Positions 21,101 to 30,318 of a stretch of 64,000 nucleotides of DNA are shown piece by piece. The notes below the pieces were generated by a model. That model saw nothing but the letters and a program-made list of their open reading frames with translations, was not told where the DNA came from and searched no databases. Made by a program: the position numbers and the translations under genes. Numbering within the stretch: position 1 is the first letter of the stretch; every line of letters starts with the position of its first letter. The DNA comes from Salvia splendens (taxonomy: Eukaryota > Streptophyta > Magnoliopsida > Lamiales > Lamiaceae). The stretch spans positions 62,001 through 126,000 of the forward strand of contig NW_024599375.1 in the NCBI RefSeq assembly GCF_004379255.2, read 5' to 3'.

Positions 21101-21191
21101 GGTCCTCGGCCGGCCGGAGGACCATTAGCTGGTCCGAGATGGTGCGCGGTTCTTCGGACTCCGGGGGGGGGTCCGGCAGGAGCTCCGGCAT
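18138..21191 (-). CDS. LINE-A ORF1: DUF4283-like RNA-binding protein with zinc knuckle
   Basis: 1017 residues from the ATG at 21191 (MPELLPDPPPE). The open frame extends eight codons further upstream, but only to a non-ATG codon, and the MP(D/E) start is shared with LINE-F. Residues 1-540 are low-complexity and probably disordered, with short conserved motifs: LPEMGTTTKSLSESSLAP, IIHLAALDSAEMLDTL, LEDFPPLERGRT, a KEK/TEKEKAEK charged block, and repeated SMVDLLRG/TMADMLKG. The DUF4283-like domain spans about 560-730 (GHAIVGKFSHSIPTG, KYINAKHILIQC, CNLIGLPIHLFDQ). The CCHC knuckle CRECKHVGHASEVC is at C761, C764, H769, C774. A Gly/Arg-rich tail and MSTNQYYTLMENGEFD follow, and the protein ends QGGPSTSLGTHPSC. 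Expected to coat LINE RNA and assist retrotransposition. Confidence 0.92.
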   Translation of the reverse strand: MPELLPDPPPESEEPRTISDQLMVLRPAEDPLSDQPMTFTSEESPSIIFPCKKVARKTLKMKVKARKSTPAPPTKGTGRKRFVPSPMPEDKQLRKKIDFGTEGSSPVGSPKCKGPIFPTSMEPSPNPNGEDEAKINEELAGARTVDNAPADDLAAGANAGTGDGGEHNPPHDGCSERDGSSMGQKALVDALVNLPEMGTTTKSLSESSLAPCHFGTPRDAGPNASVEPPKQQKSSSFLQQPNFPELAWRPKPPSESGLTPFRPKSSRETIVVEAPTQPTKAEIIHLAALDSAEMLDTLVAQPLITAGHKPLEFPLNSSGCMQSVTHTPRDGNGPSLEDFPPLERGRTSKLRATFEASSEHYSAELGQPRPKSNPNVYREKPFIETTNKATPSAEMVAVIRDTPTPNDTPMDDAEQILTEKEKVEKIHTEKEKAEKPRMEKPRRAHNGNVGAEKIHTENGEAELNNPKRNGNTPKSATDAATQGPNVVNQLGGAEATPGTSSWPKSMVDLLRGTPSGSASNTLQGRGEGAASHPGRPKTMADMLKGSTDPTGPQAFEPDKLQNIGFASVSDGIPAIYFSGAETQKLAESMGHAIVGKFSHSIPTGLQIQKTLDNIKLRCGFSWKYINAKHILIQCEDLADYARILGGPRGTPVWLIDRHPMRVFKWSPDFDAYCESPIAAIWCNLIGLPIHLFDQSALFAIGKLLGNPIQIDRATANKTRLSFARICVEIDITKPPTEEIILDLGGRETVQRVRWDKIPSYCRECKHVGHASEVCYATGKKERPPKRNYHNGPPKQPQPERQTEKGKQDMGKNASSSNEWKHQGKKQGKAGDRPNNNKTNGEDSGDTSWEGPNSKGDSTLGSGPSSGTQNAGLIAGIEIGKSPPNRGNPLHPTTEPPAPRGNMDVEWGSPNARSLVSPVRRGNPRGGARHALTRGRGFFSAKNHMSTNQYYTLMENGEFDVENCGDADEDLMELHVGAEKLGGNSSAEDAEEVAPNKEQHRTDYQGGPSTSLGTHPSC

Positions 21192-21436
21192 GATCGAGAG
21201 AGTGAGTCGAGTCACCAGCCGCTCCGGAGCTTTGTTCGTGCCTTTGCCAAAGGAGTGGGTTGGTTGGTGAGAATCCGAGGTCGGGAGGGTGGTGGGTGGC
21301 TGGTGGAGCGGGGGCGTGAGGGGGACCGTCGACAGTGGTGAGCCGAGCGAGAATGGGGTGGGCGGCGATGTGGGAACTCAAAACGTGGTGGGGGATTCTA
21401 GAGAGAAGGGAGAGCGTCTCTCTCTAACTTACAATT
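21192..21436 (-). promoter_or_regulatory. LINE-A 5'UTR with terminal hairpin
   Basis: About 245 bp leader on the minus strand. TAGAGAGA (21426-21419) pairs with TCTCTCTA (21406-21399) close to the 5' end. An internal promoter is expected for LINEs but no motif is diagnostic. Confidence 0.6.
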
Positions 21437-21452
21437 CAGTTTGATGCTTCTC
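21435..21452. repeat. TSD of LINE-A, right copy
   Basis: TTCAGTTTGATGCTTCTC; partner at 13697-13714. Confidence 0.95.
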
Positions 21453-21634
21453 AAAATCACCATCAACTTCATTTGTACGCCCTCTTCTACCGTTTCCATG
21501 CCTCTCATTTCGATGCCTATGTGAAGCATTATCCTCTCATCCACTCTCTTCTTCCTCGTTATTGTTTGCATTTGCTTGAAGTTCCAGCCTCTCCAAGCGC
21601 TCTGAAACACTTTCCAGAACACGTCCAAGCCTTC
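21453..21634 (-). pseudogene. Gypsy J gag, N-terminal segment (segment 2)
   Basis: Lies between the LINE-A and LINE-E insertions. On the minus strand it continues the gag start found at 40852: after the MQQHF codons the frame reads RRLGRVLESVSERLERLEL, with heptad-like leucines, then an Asn/Glu-rich stretch and a TGA near 21548. The downstream gag frame (RSIKLKIPTF) differs from this one, so there is at least one frameshift. N-terminal coiled coils of this kind precede the capsid domain in many plant gypsy gags. Clearly a pseudogene. Confidence 0.75.
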
Positions 21635-21641
21635 TAAAATG
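21635..21641. repeat. TSD of LINE-E, left copy
   Basis: TAAAATG, possibly TAAAATGTT (merging with the T-run), repeated at 40792-40800. Gag is continuous (QQHF-RRLG) once LINE-E is removed. Confidence 0.7.
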
Positions 21642-21896
21642 TTTTTTTTTTAATCAAACACCTTCACGGTGGAGGGTTCGTGGGTTCCTCATCCCTATAT
21701 ATCAATAAAAAGCCATTACTTGATTACAAGAGGACCAATCTTTCTAAAGCTAGAGTGACAAAAACAATTTACACCACACCCTATTACAAAAACACCACAA
21801 GAGTAAATAGGGGTCAATCCGGGGATGGACCGACACCCACATACTCTACGGCGTCCGGTACAAAGCAAGATCGGTGACCACTTTCCGTGCCTCGTG

Positions 21897-22719
21897 CTAC
21901 TCTCGTTCATCATCTCTCACCCGAAGATTGGGGACTCCCATTTCGTCCATCCGGATGATGGCTCTAATACTTCTTGGAACATTTTGTGGGGACATTTGTT
22001 GGAAATTATCTTGTTCCACTCCCATTTTGGCGAGCAAATCAGCCGCTTTGTTGCACTCCCTATGAATGAAGGTGGCCCGGAAAATATGTCCACGTTTGAA
22101 GCCATGCAAAAGGGCCATGACGCGGCGAACTTGTGACGGGCCCCAAGTCGTGCCATTGAGCAACTTAATAGCTTGTTCCGCATCTGATTCAATCCATATG
22201 GGTAGGTTGAACGCCTTCGCTACCTCCAACCCATAGTGTATGGCCATGAGCTCGGCCTCAAGAGCCGATTGAACGACGAGGGGGGTTGCAAATGCTGCAA
22301 GTAATTTCCCATTGTGGTCCCGAACAAGACCCCCTCCGCCACCCTTGTTTGTTGCCTCAAAGAACGCCCCATTCGTGATAAGCTTGATCCATGTGCGTTC
22401 CGGGGGGTGCCACTTAACCGGCATAACTAACGGTCTCGGCCCCCTTGTCTCGGGGTGATTCGGAGGGCTCATTCCGAGTTTCACTCCCTTCCAATGCTTC
22501 GGCTTGATGTGACCATTGGTCATGTTGTTGTGGATGAACATGTGAACCTGCCAAACAACGTTGTACGGTTTGAACTGAATTTGCTCATGTCGACTCCTAT
22601 TCCTCTCCGCCCAAAGAAACCACAGAATGAGGTAAGGAATGACTCGACTAAGGTGTCTCCTATCATGCTGTTGGGTCCTAGCGGACCACACTTGCAACCT
22701 GTCCGGGATGGTGTCATTC
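21897..22719 (-). pseudogene. LINE-E ORF2, part 3 (linker and RNase H)
   Basis: Starts in the LINE-F target duplication (NDTIPDRLQVWSAR) and is open to the stop at 21897-21899. It holds the RVT_3-type RNase H. The first catalytic position reads LITNGAFFE where other copies have LNTDG, so the first Asp is replaced. EAELMAIHYGL, ESDAEQAIKL and HRECNKAADLLAKMG keep the other acidic residues, although HREG has become HREC. The C-terminus RMDEMGVPNLRVRDDERE matches the family. The domain is probably inactive, and the whole ORF2 is split by two insertions. Confidence 0.88.
22704..22719. repeat. TSD of LINE-F, left copy
   Basis: CGGGATGGTGTCATTC, repeated exactly at 28427-28442; lies in LINE-E ORF2. 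Confidence 0.95.
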
Positions 22720-22761
22720 TTTTTTTTTTTTTTTTTTTTTTAATCAAACACTTTCACGGTG

Positions 22762-22912
22762 GAGGGTTCGTGGGTCCCTCATCCCTATATTTCAAAAGTG
22801 GTTGAATACAAAACGTGGCCACACCCGAAAGTGGTGTGCCTACACGAAAATTAGGAGTAGTATGCGGTCCGGTTCCACAAGCCCGGACCACATCATACTC
22901 CCTTTCAAAAGG
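22762..22912 (-). promoter_or_regulatory. LINE-F 3'UTR stem-loop cluster
   Basis: Minus strand: GTATG..GGTCCGG/CCGGACC..CATAC (the arm beside GTATG reads GATGTGGTCC here), CACACC/GGTGTG, and GAGGG/CCCTC (22786-22762). Confidence 0.6.
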
Positions 22913-22967
22913 TAAAATACAATTCAACAAAAAGAAAGACTATATCCCTTTCCACCAAAACTCGAGC

Positions 22968-25900
22968 CTATTCTTCCTCTTCATTATGGACCCGAATGTT
23001 CGGGATACCCATTGCATCCATCCTAATCATCGCTGTGAGGTGCCTTGGTGCCGTGAGGGCATTCATACGCCAGTAGTCATTTCTTTCTAATCCCATTTTG
23101 GCGAGGAGATCTCCTGCTCTATTCCCTTCCCGGTGGATGAAGGTGATACGGGTGTCTTGTTGGCGCTTGAGGATTGCTAGTCGTGCCATCACCCGACTAA
23201 TATGGGCCGGTCCCCAGTGCGTGCCATTTAGGAGCTTAACCGCTTGTTGTGCATCCGACTCAACCCAAATAGGCCTTCTGAATTCTGCGGCGAGCGTCAA
23301 CCCGAATTGGATGGCCAGAAGCTCCGCTTCGAGGGCTGAGTGAGCCTCGAGTGGGGAGGTAAAGGCTGCAAGCATGTTGCCCTCGTGGTCACGAACAAGA
23401 CCTCCCCCCCCGGCTTTATCCGTTGCCTCCATGTATGCTCCGTCAGTGTTGAGTTTGATCCACGGTTCATCCGGCGGGTTCCATTTGACCACCATCGCGA
23501 GGGGCCTGGTCCTTCGTGGCTCGGCCTGACTCGGGACGTTGATCTTGAGGCGGACTCCTTTCCAATGCTTCGGTTTGTAGGATCCATTGGCCATGCTATT
23601 TCTAAGGAACATTTGCACTTGCCATACCACATTGAAAGGCTTAAATTGCACCGATTGATGACGACTCCTGTTTCGCTCAGCCCAAATGAACCAAAGAATA
23701 AGGTACGGCATCGCCCGGCTGAGGTGTTTCTTACCAGGTTGTTGGACTCTCCGTGCCCAAACTTCGAGCCTCTCCGGGATGGTGTCATTGATCCGGAGAG
23801 GTGGTGAAGATCCCTCGAACCAGGAGTCAAACTCCCTCCACACACCTCGGGCGCCAGCCCCTTGGATGGAGAGATGCTGCAGTGATTCGATGCCCGGTCT
23901 ATGAGGGCAGCATTGGCACTTAGATGCCATTTCCATTCTTCTCCACTGTAGCTTCGTATCCACCGGTATTCGGTTGGATAGGAGTCTCCAAATGAAGATA
24001 GCAATAGAAGACGTGAGGCCTGCTTTCCATAAGTCATCAAGGCCTTGGATGATAGGTCTTTGAGTTCGGATGGTCTCCCAAGTTGATGCTAGTGAGAACT
24101 CCCCATTGTGTGAAAGCCTCCATCTCGGCACATCCGGCCCCTCCGGGATGATTGGCGTGTCAAGGATCTTCCGGACGATGTGTTGTGTAAGGCCGGCTTG
24201 CGCTTGTAGAATCCGCAACTTGGCTTCATTCCAAGATCCATTGATAATGTAATCAGCAACATGGACAAGAGGGCCTCCCCTATCATCAAGACAAAGTTAC
24301 CTCAAAGGAACCTCTCCTAGCCATAGGTCATCCCAAAATGATATCTTACCTTCTCGCACCACCCAGCGAATGTACGGTTGCGCCTGTGCCCGAGCCTTCA
24401 AAAGCCTCTTCCAAGTAGGGCTACACCTCCCCGAGGCTCTAGCTGTGAGTGGGGACGCCTTAAGGCAATATTTAGTCATCATGTACGTAGCCCAAAGGGA
24501 GTTTTGTTCCCGGAATCTCCACCATAATTTAATATTAAAGGCACGTAAGACCTCCTTGATCTTCCGAATGCCCAAGCCCCCTTCGGCCGTGGGTAGGCAA
24601 ACCTGATCCCATCCTATCCAGTGCGTCCTTTTCTTCTCATTACTCGACCCCCAAAAGAAGCGAGCCACTTGTTGATCTAATTGCTTGAGGGCTCCGCCGG
24701 TTGGCTCGATCGCTTGAAAAATATGTAAGGGAATCGCCTCAAGTGTGCTTTTTATCAAGGTTAGTCTCCCCCCAAAGGAAAGGTGTCGGTGAGCCCATCC
24801 AGATATCCTAGCCGAGATTTTCTCTCGAAGAAACATGAACATATCCGTGCGCTTCACCCCCCGGTAAATAGGGACACCAAGGTAAAGGAAGGGGAACGTA
24901 CCTCGTGAGAAACCTCCTTCACTTTGAACTATGTTTGACCAGCCTTCATGCGCCTCGGAGATGTAGAAATTGCTCTTGCCGAGGTTGATTTGTTGTCCGG
25001 ACACCTCGGCATAATGCTCAAGACATGCACGTAGCCTCCGGAGGGGGTTTACGGCCGCTTGCGTGAAGATGATGATGTCGTCCGCATAGGCGAGGTGGCT
25101 GATCTCCATGCTGCCTCGGGTTGCTTTGTATGTCATCTCTTTGTCTCCGAGGATAAGTTTATCGAGTGATCTCGAGAGATAGTCCGCAGCAAGGACGAAG
25201 AGGGCGGGGGAAATGGGGTCCCCTTGTCTAAGGCCACGAGTGGATTTGAAAAAGCCCGTCGGGGCCCCGTTGATAAGGATCGAGAACCAGCATGTCCCGA
25301 TGCACCTTTCTATGAGCGCCACCCAAGGTTCGGGGAAGCCCATTTGCTTGAGGACTTTTAGGAGGAACGGCCATTGAACCCTATCATAGGCCTTAGCCAT
25401 GTCAATCTTGATAGCAACATTAGGGGCTGGTGTACTTCTATGGAGCTCATGGAACATCTCCTGTGCAAGGAGTACATTGTCATTGAGGAGCCTCCCTTTG
25501 ACAAACCCGCTTTGATTCGGTGCGACAACACTTGGAAGGAATGGGGCAAGGCGCCTCGTGAGGACTTTAGTAATCACCTTGTTGATCACGTTACACAAGC
25601 TAATGGGCCTATAGTCTCCCCAAGTCTCGGGTAAAGGCTTCTTGGGGATGAGTACGATACTCGTGGCCGTGAAGCTGCGGGGGAGGAAAGCCCCACCAAA
25701 AAATTGCCTAACCGCTTCCACCACGTCTGGCCCCACAATGCCCCAACAAGCTTGGAAGAACAATGCCGAGAAGCCATCCGGGTCGGGCGCGCTATTGGCC
25801 GAGATATCGAAGACAGCTCGTTTCACCTCATCCGCATCCGGGGGTTTGGGGAGGCCCGCCAACTGCTCCGAGGGAGGGAGTGGATGTAAGAGGCTGAGGT

Positions 25901-27128
25901 CCGGATCCACGAGCTCCGGGTAGCTTGGGGCTAGGAGGTTTTGAAAGAACTCAACCGCCGATTCATTGATGGCCGTGTCATCCGTAAGTTCTCGCCCATT
26001 AGCGTTAATCTTGTGGATACGTAGCCGAATCCTCTTCTGCTTCACCCAACTTTGGTAAAATCTAGTGTTTTTATCCCCTTCTTCAAACCAACGGAAGGCC
26101 GCCTTCTGACGCCAAAAATCTTCCTCCATCTTAAGGAGAAGGATGTACTCAGCAATTTGTTTGTTGACCCCTGTTCTATTCCGGGCCGAGGGGTCACCTT
26201 CAAACTCCGATTGAGCCAGCGCAATGTTCTCTTCACAAGTTTTGAGGCTGGCGTGTATATTCCCAAAAACCTCCTTGTTCCATCTTTTAAGCGTTTGTTT
26301 GATCCTAGCCAGCTTGATCTTCAAATTGAGGAGGCCCACAGCCTCCGTGGGAACCATCCAATCTTCTTGCACCAACTCACCAAAACCCTCATGCCGGACC
26401 CACATGTTTTGGAACCGGAAGGCTCTACCACCCCCGTGGGCATTAGGTAGCCTGCATCTGACGAGGAGAGGCCCGTGGTCCGAAGCAATACGGGGTAGGT
26501 TAGTGACTCTTATTGCATCAAACAATTGGGGCGTCATCTCACTAATCAACACCCTATCCAGCCTTTCCATGAGGCCGTTCTTTGCCCAGGTGAATTCAGC
26601 CCCATCATAGCCTGGGTCCATTAGTCTGCAATCCTCAATGGCCTCTGCGAAATCCACCATTTCGGCCTGACGATTTGTGTCGCTTCCCGTCCTATCTCGA
26701 GTGGAGAGGATTGTGTTGAAGTCCCCTCCAATGAACCACGGTATTCCCTCCGAAACTTGGGCAATATCTCTCATCTTTTCCCAAAGGGCATGCCGCTCTC
26801 CTCTCGTGCATTTAGCATACACGGCCGAGATCATAATAGGGGTTGAGATCCGGGGACAAGTGAGCCTCCCATGTAGCAGCTGGTCCGTGTCATCCATCAC
26901 AACAAAATCCATCCCTTCCTCCACAAAAATCCAAATTTTCCCATTGGTGTTCGTCCCCTTGTAGGACAGCCCCAACACTTTCGAGAATTTGTCCGGATTA
27001 GGGGAGGTAAGCGGCTCCATTATTGCAAGAAAACAAATATTATGAGATTTAATTAGTCTTTTTAGGACGTTTTGGGTTGACGCGTTCGCGATTCCCCTAA
27101 CGTTCCAAAATAGAAAATTTAACGACAT
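22968..27128 (-). pseudogene. LINE-F ORF2, full length with one in-frame stop
   Basis: From the ATG at 27128 (MSLNFLFWNVRG), 1387 codons run to the stop at 22968-22970 with a single internal TAA at 24297-24299, in GEVPLR*LCLDDRG where the aligned residue is Glu. The frame is unchanged on both sides. Upstream of the stop: APE (FWNVRG, IMEPL, GGDFN, SDHGP) and RT with SAPDPDGF (Pro-Asp where others have PGPDGF), KIDMAKAYDRVQW and YADDIIIF. Downstream: zf-RVT-like cysteines and a complete RNase H (LNTDGAY, EAELLA, ESDAQQ, HREGNRAGDLLAKMG). A truncated protein of about 943 residues would keep EN and RT but lose zf-RVT and RNase H. Confidence 0.93.
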
Positions 27129-27130
27129 GA

Positions 27131-28165
27131 TTAACAAGAGGAGTTCGTACCCGGCGGGATTGACCCCCCTCCTTGGAATTCAATGATTTGAAGGTCCTTC
27201 TCCCCATGAGATGCCGCGGCCTCCAAAAAGGCGGGATTGGTGCCCTCATCGATTTCATTATAGGGCCATGCTCAATGAGAGGCGCGCATTGTTCAAAATC
27301 TTTCTCTCCGGTCTGGGAGAAGGGTGACCTTCGCCGTGTAGTCCGTGGCCGGTGAGGGTTCGGCGAGGAGGGGCTGCGCCGCCGCCGCATCAAGCATCTC
27401 CGCCGCGGCCAGGTGAATGATTTGGAGGATATCACTCTTTTTTGGATTCATTTGCTGCATTGGTAGGGGTGAGCATGGCTCCACATGTGACTTCCGGTTT
27501 TGGTAAGGGGCAAAAGCACTTTCCGAAAGGTGATTTGTTCCCATGCCCAATTCGGGCAAGTTGACTATCTCACTCCCCAATGTACTTTTTGGCACACATG
27601 CTACGGTCAAATCCTCTTGGGATACGTTTAGGGGTCCGACATCATCCCCTCCAACGGTCATCTCGCTCATGACGGGTCCATGGTCGAAGGGTGGCGCCAC
27701 CTCCGCCGCCGGTGCATCTCCGTGAACCACCACTTCCATTTGGACCCCCTCCTCGGATGTGGGGGCTTTAGGAAGGGCTTCTAGACCAAGTGCTTCCTTG
27801 CTATCAATGGAGCAAGCCGGAAAAAGATTTACCTTGGATTTAAGGCTATCAAGGTCGGGGCTCGGGACGGATGACTCGGGCTCGGAGGTCTCCTCTTCTC
27901 CAAAGTTGAGCTTCTTCCTAAGTTGTTTGTCCTCCGGGAGTGGAGAAGGTACGAACCTTTTCCGGCCATGACCTTTTGTGAGAGGTGCCGGCGTGCTCTT
28001 CCTAGCCATCATCCTATTCTTCTTGCTTTGCATTTTCAAATCTTTGGCCGAGACCTTTGGTGTTGGGTCATCGCATGAGTGGAAAATCATAAATTGGTCC
28101 GGGATGGACCTAGCCTCCTCGGGGTCTGGTGGGGCCGGGGTTGGGTTCGTGGGGGGGTCCGGCAT
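27131..28165 (-). pseudogene. LINE-F ORF1, internally deleted and frameshifted
   Basis: From the ATG at 28165: MPDPPTNPTPAPPDPEEARS, the SKKNRMMARKSTPAPL block, GHGRKRFVPSPLPEDKQL, VNLPELGMGTNHLSES and AAEMLDAAAAQPLL. A small deletion near 27300 shifts the frame (LINE-P reads DRRDKDIEP where this copy has DRRERF*). About 70 codons further on, the sequence joins the last codons of ORF1 (SKEGG, RVRTPLVN) and the TAA at 27131-27133. The DUF4283-like domain and the zinc knuckle, roughly 1.6-2 kb, are missing. The element nevertheless has a perfect TSD, so either the deletion came after insertion or the RNA was mobilised in trans. Confidence 0.88.
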
Positions 28166-28426
28166 GTCCAGCCGAGAGTGTGACCGCAGCGCCGAACCAA
28201 GGTGGGGAGACGGTGGAGTTGAGGGGGGATGGTGACACGACCGGCGTGGAAAAGGTCTCGGCAGGTTATGGGGGGGTGAGGTGTGGTGGTCGGCGTGAGG
28301 GAGTCGCGGCGGGTCGTGGGTGTGAGTGGGTGGATGGCGAAAAGGATCAAGGTGGGGGAATTGCTAGAGAGAAGGGGGAGCGTCTCTCTCTAGAACTAAC
28401 TAAAGTTGTGTTTTTCTTGAATATTT
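28166..28426 (-). promoter_or_regulatory. LINE-F 5'UTR, terminal hairpin and extra 32 nt
   Basis: CTAGAGAGA (28393-28385) and TCTCTCTAG (28372-28364) form a 9 bp stem. Between it and the TSD are 32 nt (28395-28426) absent from LINE-H and LINE-P. Confidence 0.65.
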
Positions 28427-28442
28427 CGGGATGGTGTCATTC
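28427..28442. repeat. TSD of LINE-F, right copy
   Basis: CGGGATGGTGTCATTC; partner at 22704-22719. Confidence 0.95.
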
Positions 28443-29963
28443 ACCCTAAGAGATGGGGCCGAGCCTTCGAACGAACCGTCGAACTCCCTCCAGACACATG
28501 CTGCTCCCCACCCTCGGATGAAGAGATGTTGAAGGGACTCGGTGTTAGGCCTCCGTGGGCAGCATTGGCACTTCGACGCAAGCTCAATCTTCCTCCATTG
28601 GAGCTTGGAGTCAACCGGTATCCTGTTTGACAATAATCGCCAATTGAAGATTGCAATAGATTTTGTAAGGCCAGCCCTCCAAATGTCGTCGAGGCCTTGG
28701 ATTCTCGGCCTTTGCGTACGAATAGTCTCCCAGGTCGTAGTGAGCGAGAACTCCCCGAGCCGAGAAAGCTTCCATCGAGGGACGTCCGGTTCTCCCGCGA
28801 CGATTAGGGTATGGAGGATTTGTGTGATAACCTCTTGTGGCATTCCAGCCTGGTTGTGAAGTTGACATAACTTAGCCTCATCCCAAATTCCACCCCCAAT
28901 GTAGTCCGAGACCTTGGCCGATGAGGCGCCCCTATCGTCAAGGCAGATCTCGCGAAGGGGAGATTCACCAAGCCAAATGTCATCCCAAAAGTAGGCATCG
29001 CCCTGACCGATCACCCATCTAATGTGCGGATTTGCTTGATTTCTCACTTTCATGAGCCGCTTCCATGTCGGGCTACTTCTCCCCGAAGGGGAGGTCGCAA
29101 AGGGGGAAGTTTTTATGACAATACTTGGCCTTCATGTATCTAGCCCAAAGTGAATTTTGCTCCCGGAACCTCCACCAAAGTTTGATACTGAAGGCCCGGA
29201 GGACTTCTTTGGTTTTACGAATGCCGAGACCCCCTTCAGGGGTGGGGAGGCAGATCTGATCCCACCCAATCCAATGTGTCTTTTTTCTCTCTGTTGACGA
29301 TCCCCAGAAGAATCGGGCCATCTGCTAATCCAATTGCTTAAGGGCCCCGGATGTTGGTTCAATGGCCTGGAAAATGTGCAGCGGCACCGCTTCAAGTGTG
29401 CTTTGGAGAAGTGTAAGCCTACCTCCAAAGGAGAGGTGTCGATGAGCCCACCCCGAGATTCGTGCAGCAATCTTTTCCCGAAGGAATATAAACATATCTG
29501 TACGTTTGACACCACGATAAATAGGAACTCCAAGGTACAAAAATGGGAAAGTACCTCTTGCGAAGCCTCCTTCATTTTGTATAATGTTGGCGCACCCTTC
29601 ATGTTGTTCGGCAATGTAGAAGTTGCTTTTTGCCAAGTTAATCTGCTTCCCGGAAACCCCAGCATATGTCTCCAAGCAAGTCCGCAGCCGCCTAAGAGGT
29701 CCCTCCGCTGCTTGTGTGAATATCACAATGTCATCGGCGTAGGCGAGGTGGCTTATTTCCATGCAGTGGCGAGTAGCTCTAAAAGTCATCTCTTTCTTTC
29801 CCAAAATGAGCTTGTCTAATTTTCTCGAGAGGTACTCAGCTGCAATTACGAAAAGTGTCGGAGATATTGGATCTCCCTGTCTGAGGCCGCGGGTGGACTT
29901 AAAGAACCCGGAGGGGGCGCCATTGACCAGCACCGCTAACCAACACGAGCCCACACATCTCTC

Positions 29964-29981
29964 AATCAAAGAGACCCACGG
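29964..29981. repeat. TSD of LINE-B, left copy
   Basis: AATCAAAGAGACCCACGG (16-18 bp), repeated at 37802-37819; lies in LINE-E ORF2 (PWVSLIE on the minus strand). Confidence 0.93.
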
Positions 29982-30073
29982 ACCACAACGGCCCGCCAAA
30001 ACAGCCACAACCCGAGAGACAGACCGAGAAGGGGAAGCAAGATATGGGGAAGAATGCCTCCAGAACGTTACGG
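29982..30073 (+). other. 5' extension of LINE-B: 82 nt ORF1 piece plus 10 nt filler
   Basis: 29982-30063 copies the stretch of ORF1 just after the zinc knuckle (in LINE-B itself at about 32682-32763). It begins ACCACAACGG as in LINE-A and LINE-C; LINE-B's own ORF1 reads ATCACAACGG there. AACGTTACGG joins it to the normal 5'UTR. It lies inside the TSDs, so it arrived with the insertion. Confidence 0.88.
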
Positions 30074-30318
30074 GAATTGTAAGTTAGAGAGAGACGCTCT
30101 CCCTTCTCTCTAGAATCCCCCACCACGTTTTGAGTTCCCACATCGCCGCCCACCCCATTCTTGCTCGGCTCACCACTGTCGACGGTCCTCCTCACGCCCC
30201 CGCTCCACCAGCCACCCACCATCCTCCCGACCTCGGATTCTCACCAACCAACCACTCCCTTGGCTAAGGCACGAACAAAGCTCCGGAGCGGCTGGTGACT
30301 CGACTCATTCTCTCGATC
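30074..30318 (+). promoter_or_regulatory. LINE-B 5'UTR with terminal hairpin
   Basis: TAGAGAGA (30085-30092) pairs with TCTCTCTA (30105-30112) around a 12 nt loop. The rest is a C-rich leader with no upstream ATG obvious in good context. Confidence 0.65.

Larger units (their letters stand above)
13715..21434 (-). mobile_element. LINE-A, full-length L1-type element with intact ORFs
   Basis: About 7.7 kb on the minus strand: 5'UTR beginning AATTGTAAGTTAGAG, ORF1, ORF2, a 3'UTR with three stem-loops, and a 37 nt poly(A) (T-run 13715-13751). It is flanked by a perfect 16-18 bp TSD in the gypsy gag. Both ORFs are open, and the sequence is nearly identical to LINE-B and LINE-C. Long pure poly(A), perfect TSD and open frames all point to a recent insertion. 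Confidence 0.95.
22720..28426 (-). mobile_element. LINE-F, near-complete element with internally deleted ORF1
   Basis: Minus strand, about 5.7 kb, flanked by a perfect 16 bp TSD inside LINE-E. Order: 32 nt of unrelated sequence (28426-28395), 5'UTR starting with the CTAGAGAGA hairpin, an ORF1 that jumps from its N-terminal third to its last codons, a full-length ORF2 with one nonsense codon, the 3'UTR, and poly(A) (T-run 22720-22741). Its 3' end is nearly identical to LINE-K, so this subfamily (F, H, K, P) has also been active recently. Confidence 0.93.
28427..29981 (-). pseudogene. LINE-E ORF2, part 2 (RT palm to zf-RVT)
   Basis: Continues from the LINE-B target duplication: PWVSLIERCVGSCW, GLRQGDPISPTLF, AYADDIVIFTQ (motif C) and the thumb (KRTDMFIFLREKIAAR, FGGRLTLLQSTLEAV). 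A TAG at 29325-29327 sits in LDQQMARFF. RFFWGSSTERKKTHWIGWDQ follows, with a frameshift near 29080. The next frame carries IRWVIGQGDAYFWDDIWLGE and the zf-RVT-like cysteines (ASKCQCCPRRPNTESLQHLF), and ends at NDTIP in the LINE-F target duplication. The RT motifs are intact but the gene is interrupted at both ends. Confidence 0.88.

Noticed and set aside
18138..21270. Long antisense open frames inside ORF1 (for example 20647-21270 + and 19725-20249 +, with mirror copies in LINE-B and C)
   Set aside because: They recur because ORF1 recurs, have skewed composition (Ser/Arg/Gly-rich) and no recognisable domain; they are shadows of the ORF1 reading frame.
30295..30318. Start of LINE-B ORF1 at 30295 (and equivalents 42543, 21215)
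   Set aside because: The codon at 30295 is GTG. The first ATG, 30319, aligns with the MPDPP start of LINE-F.
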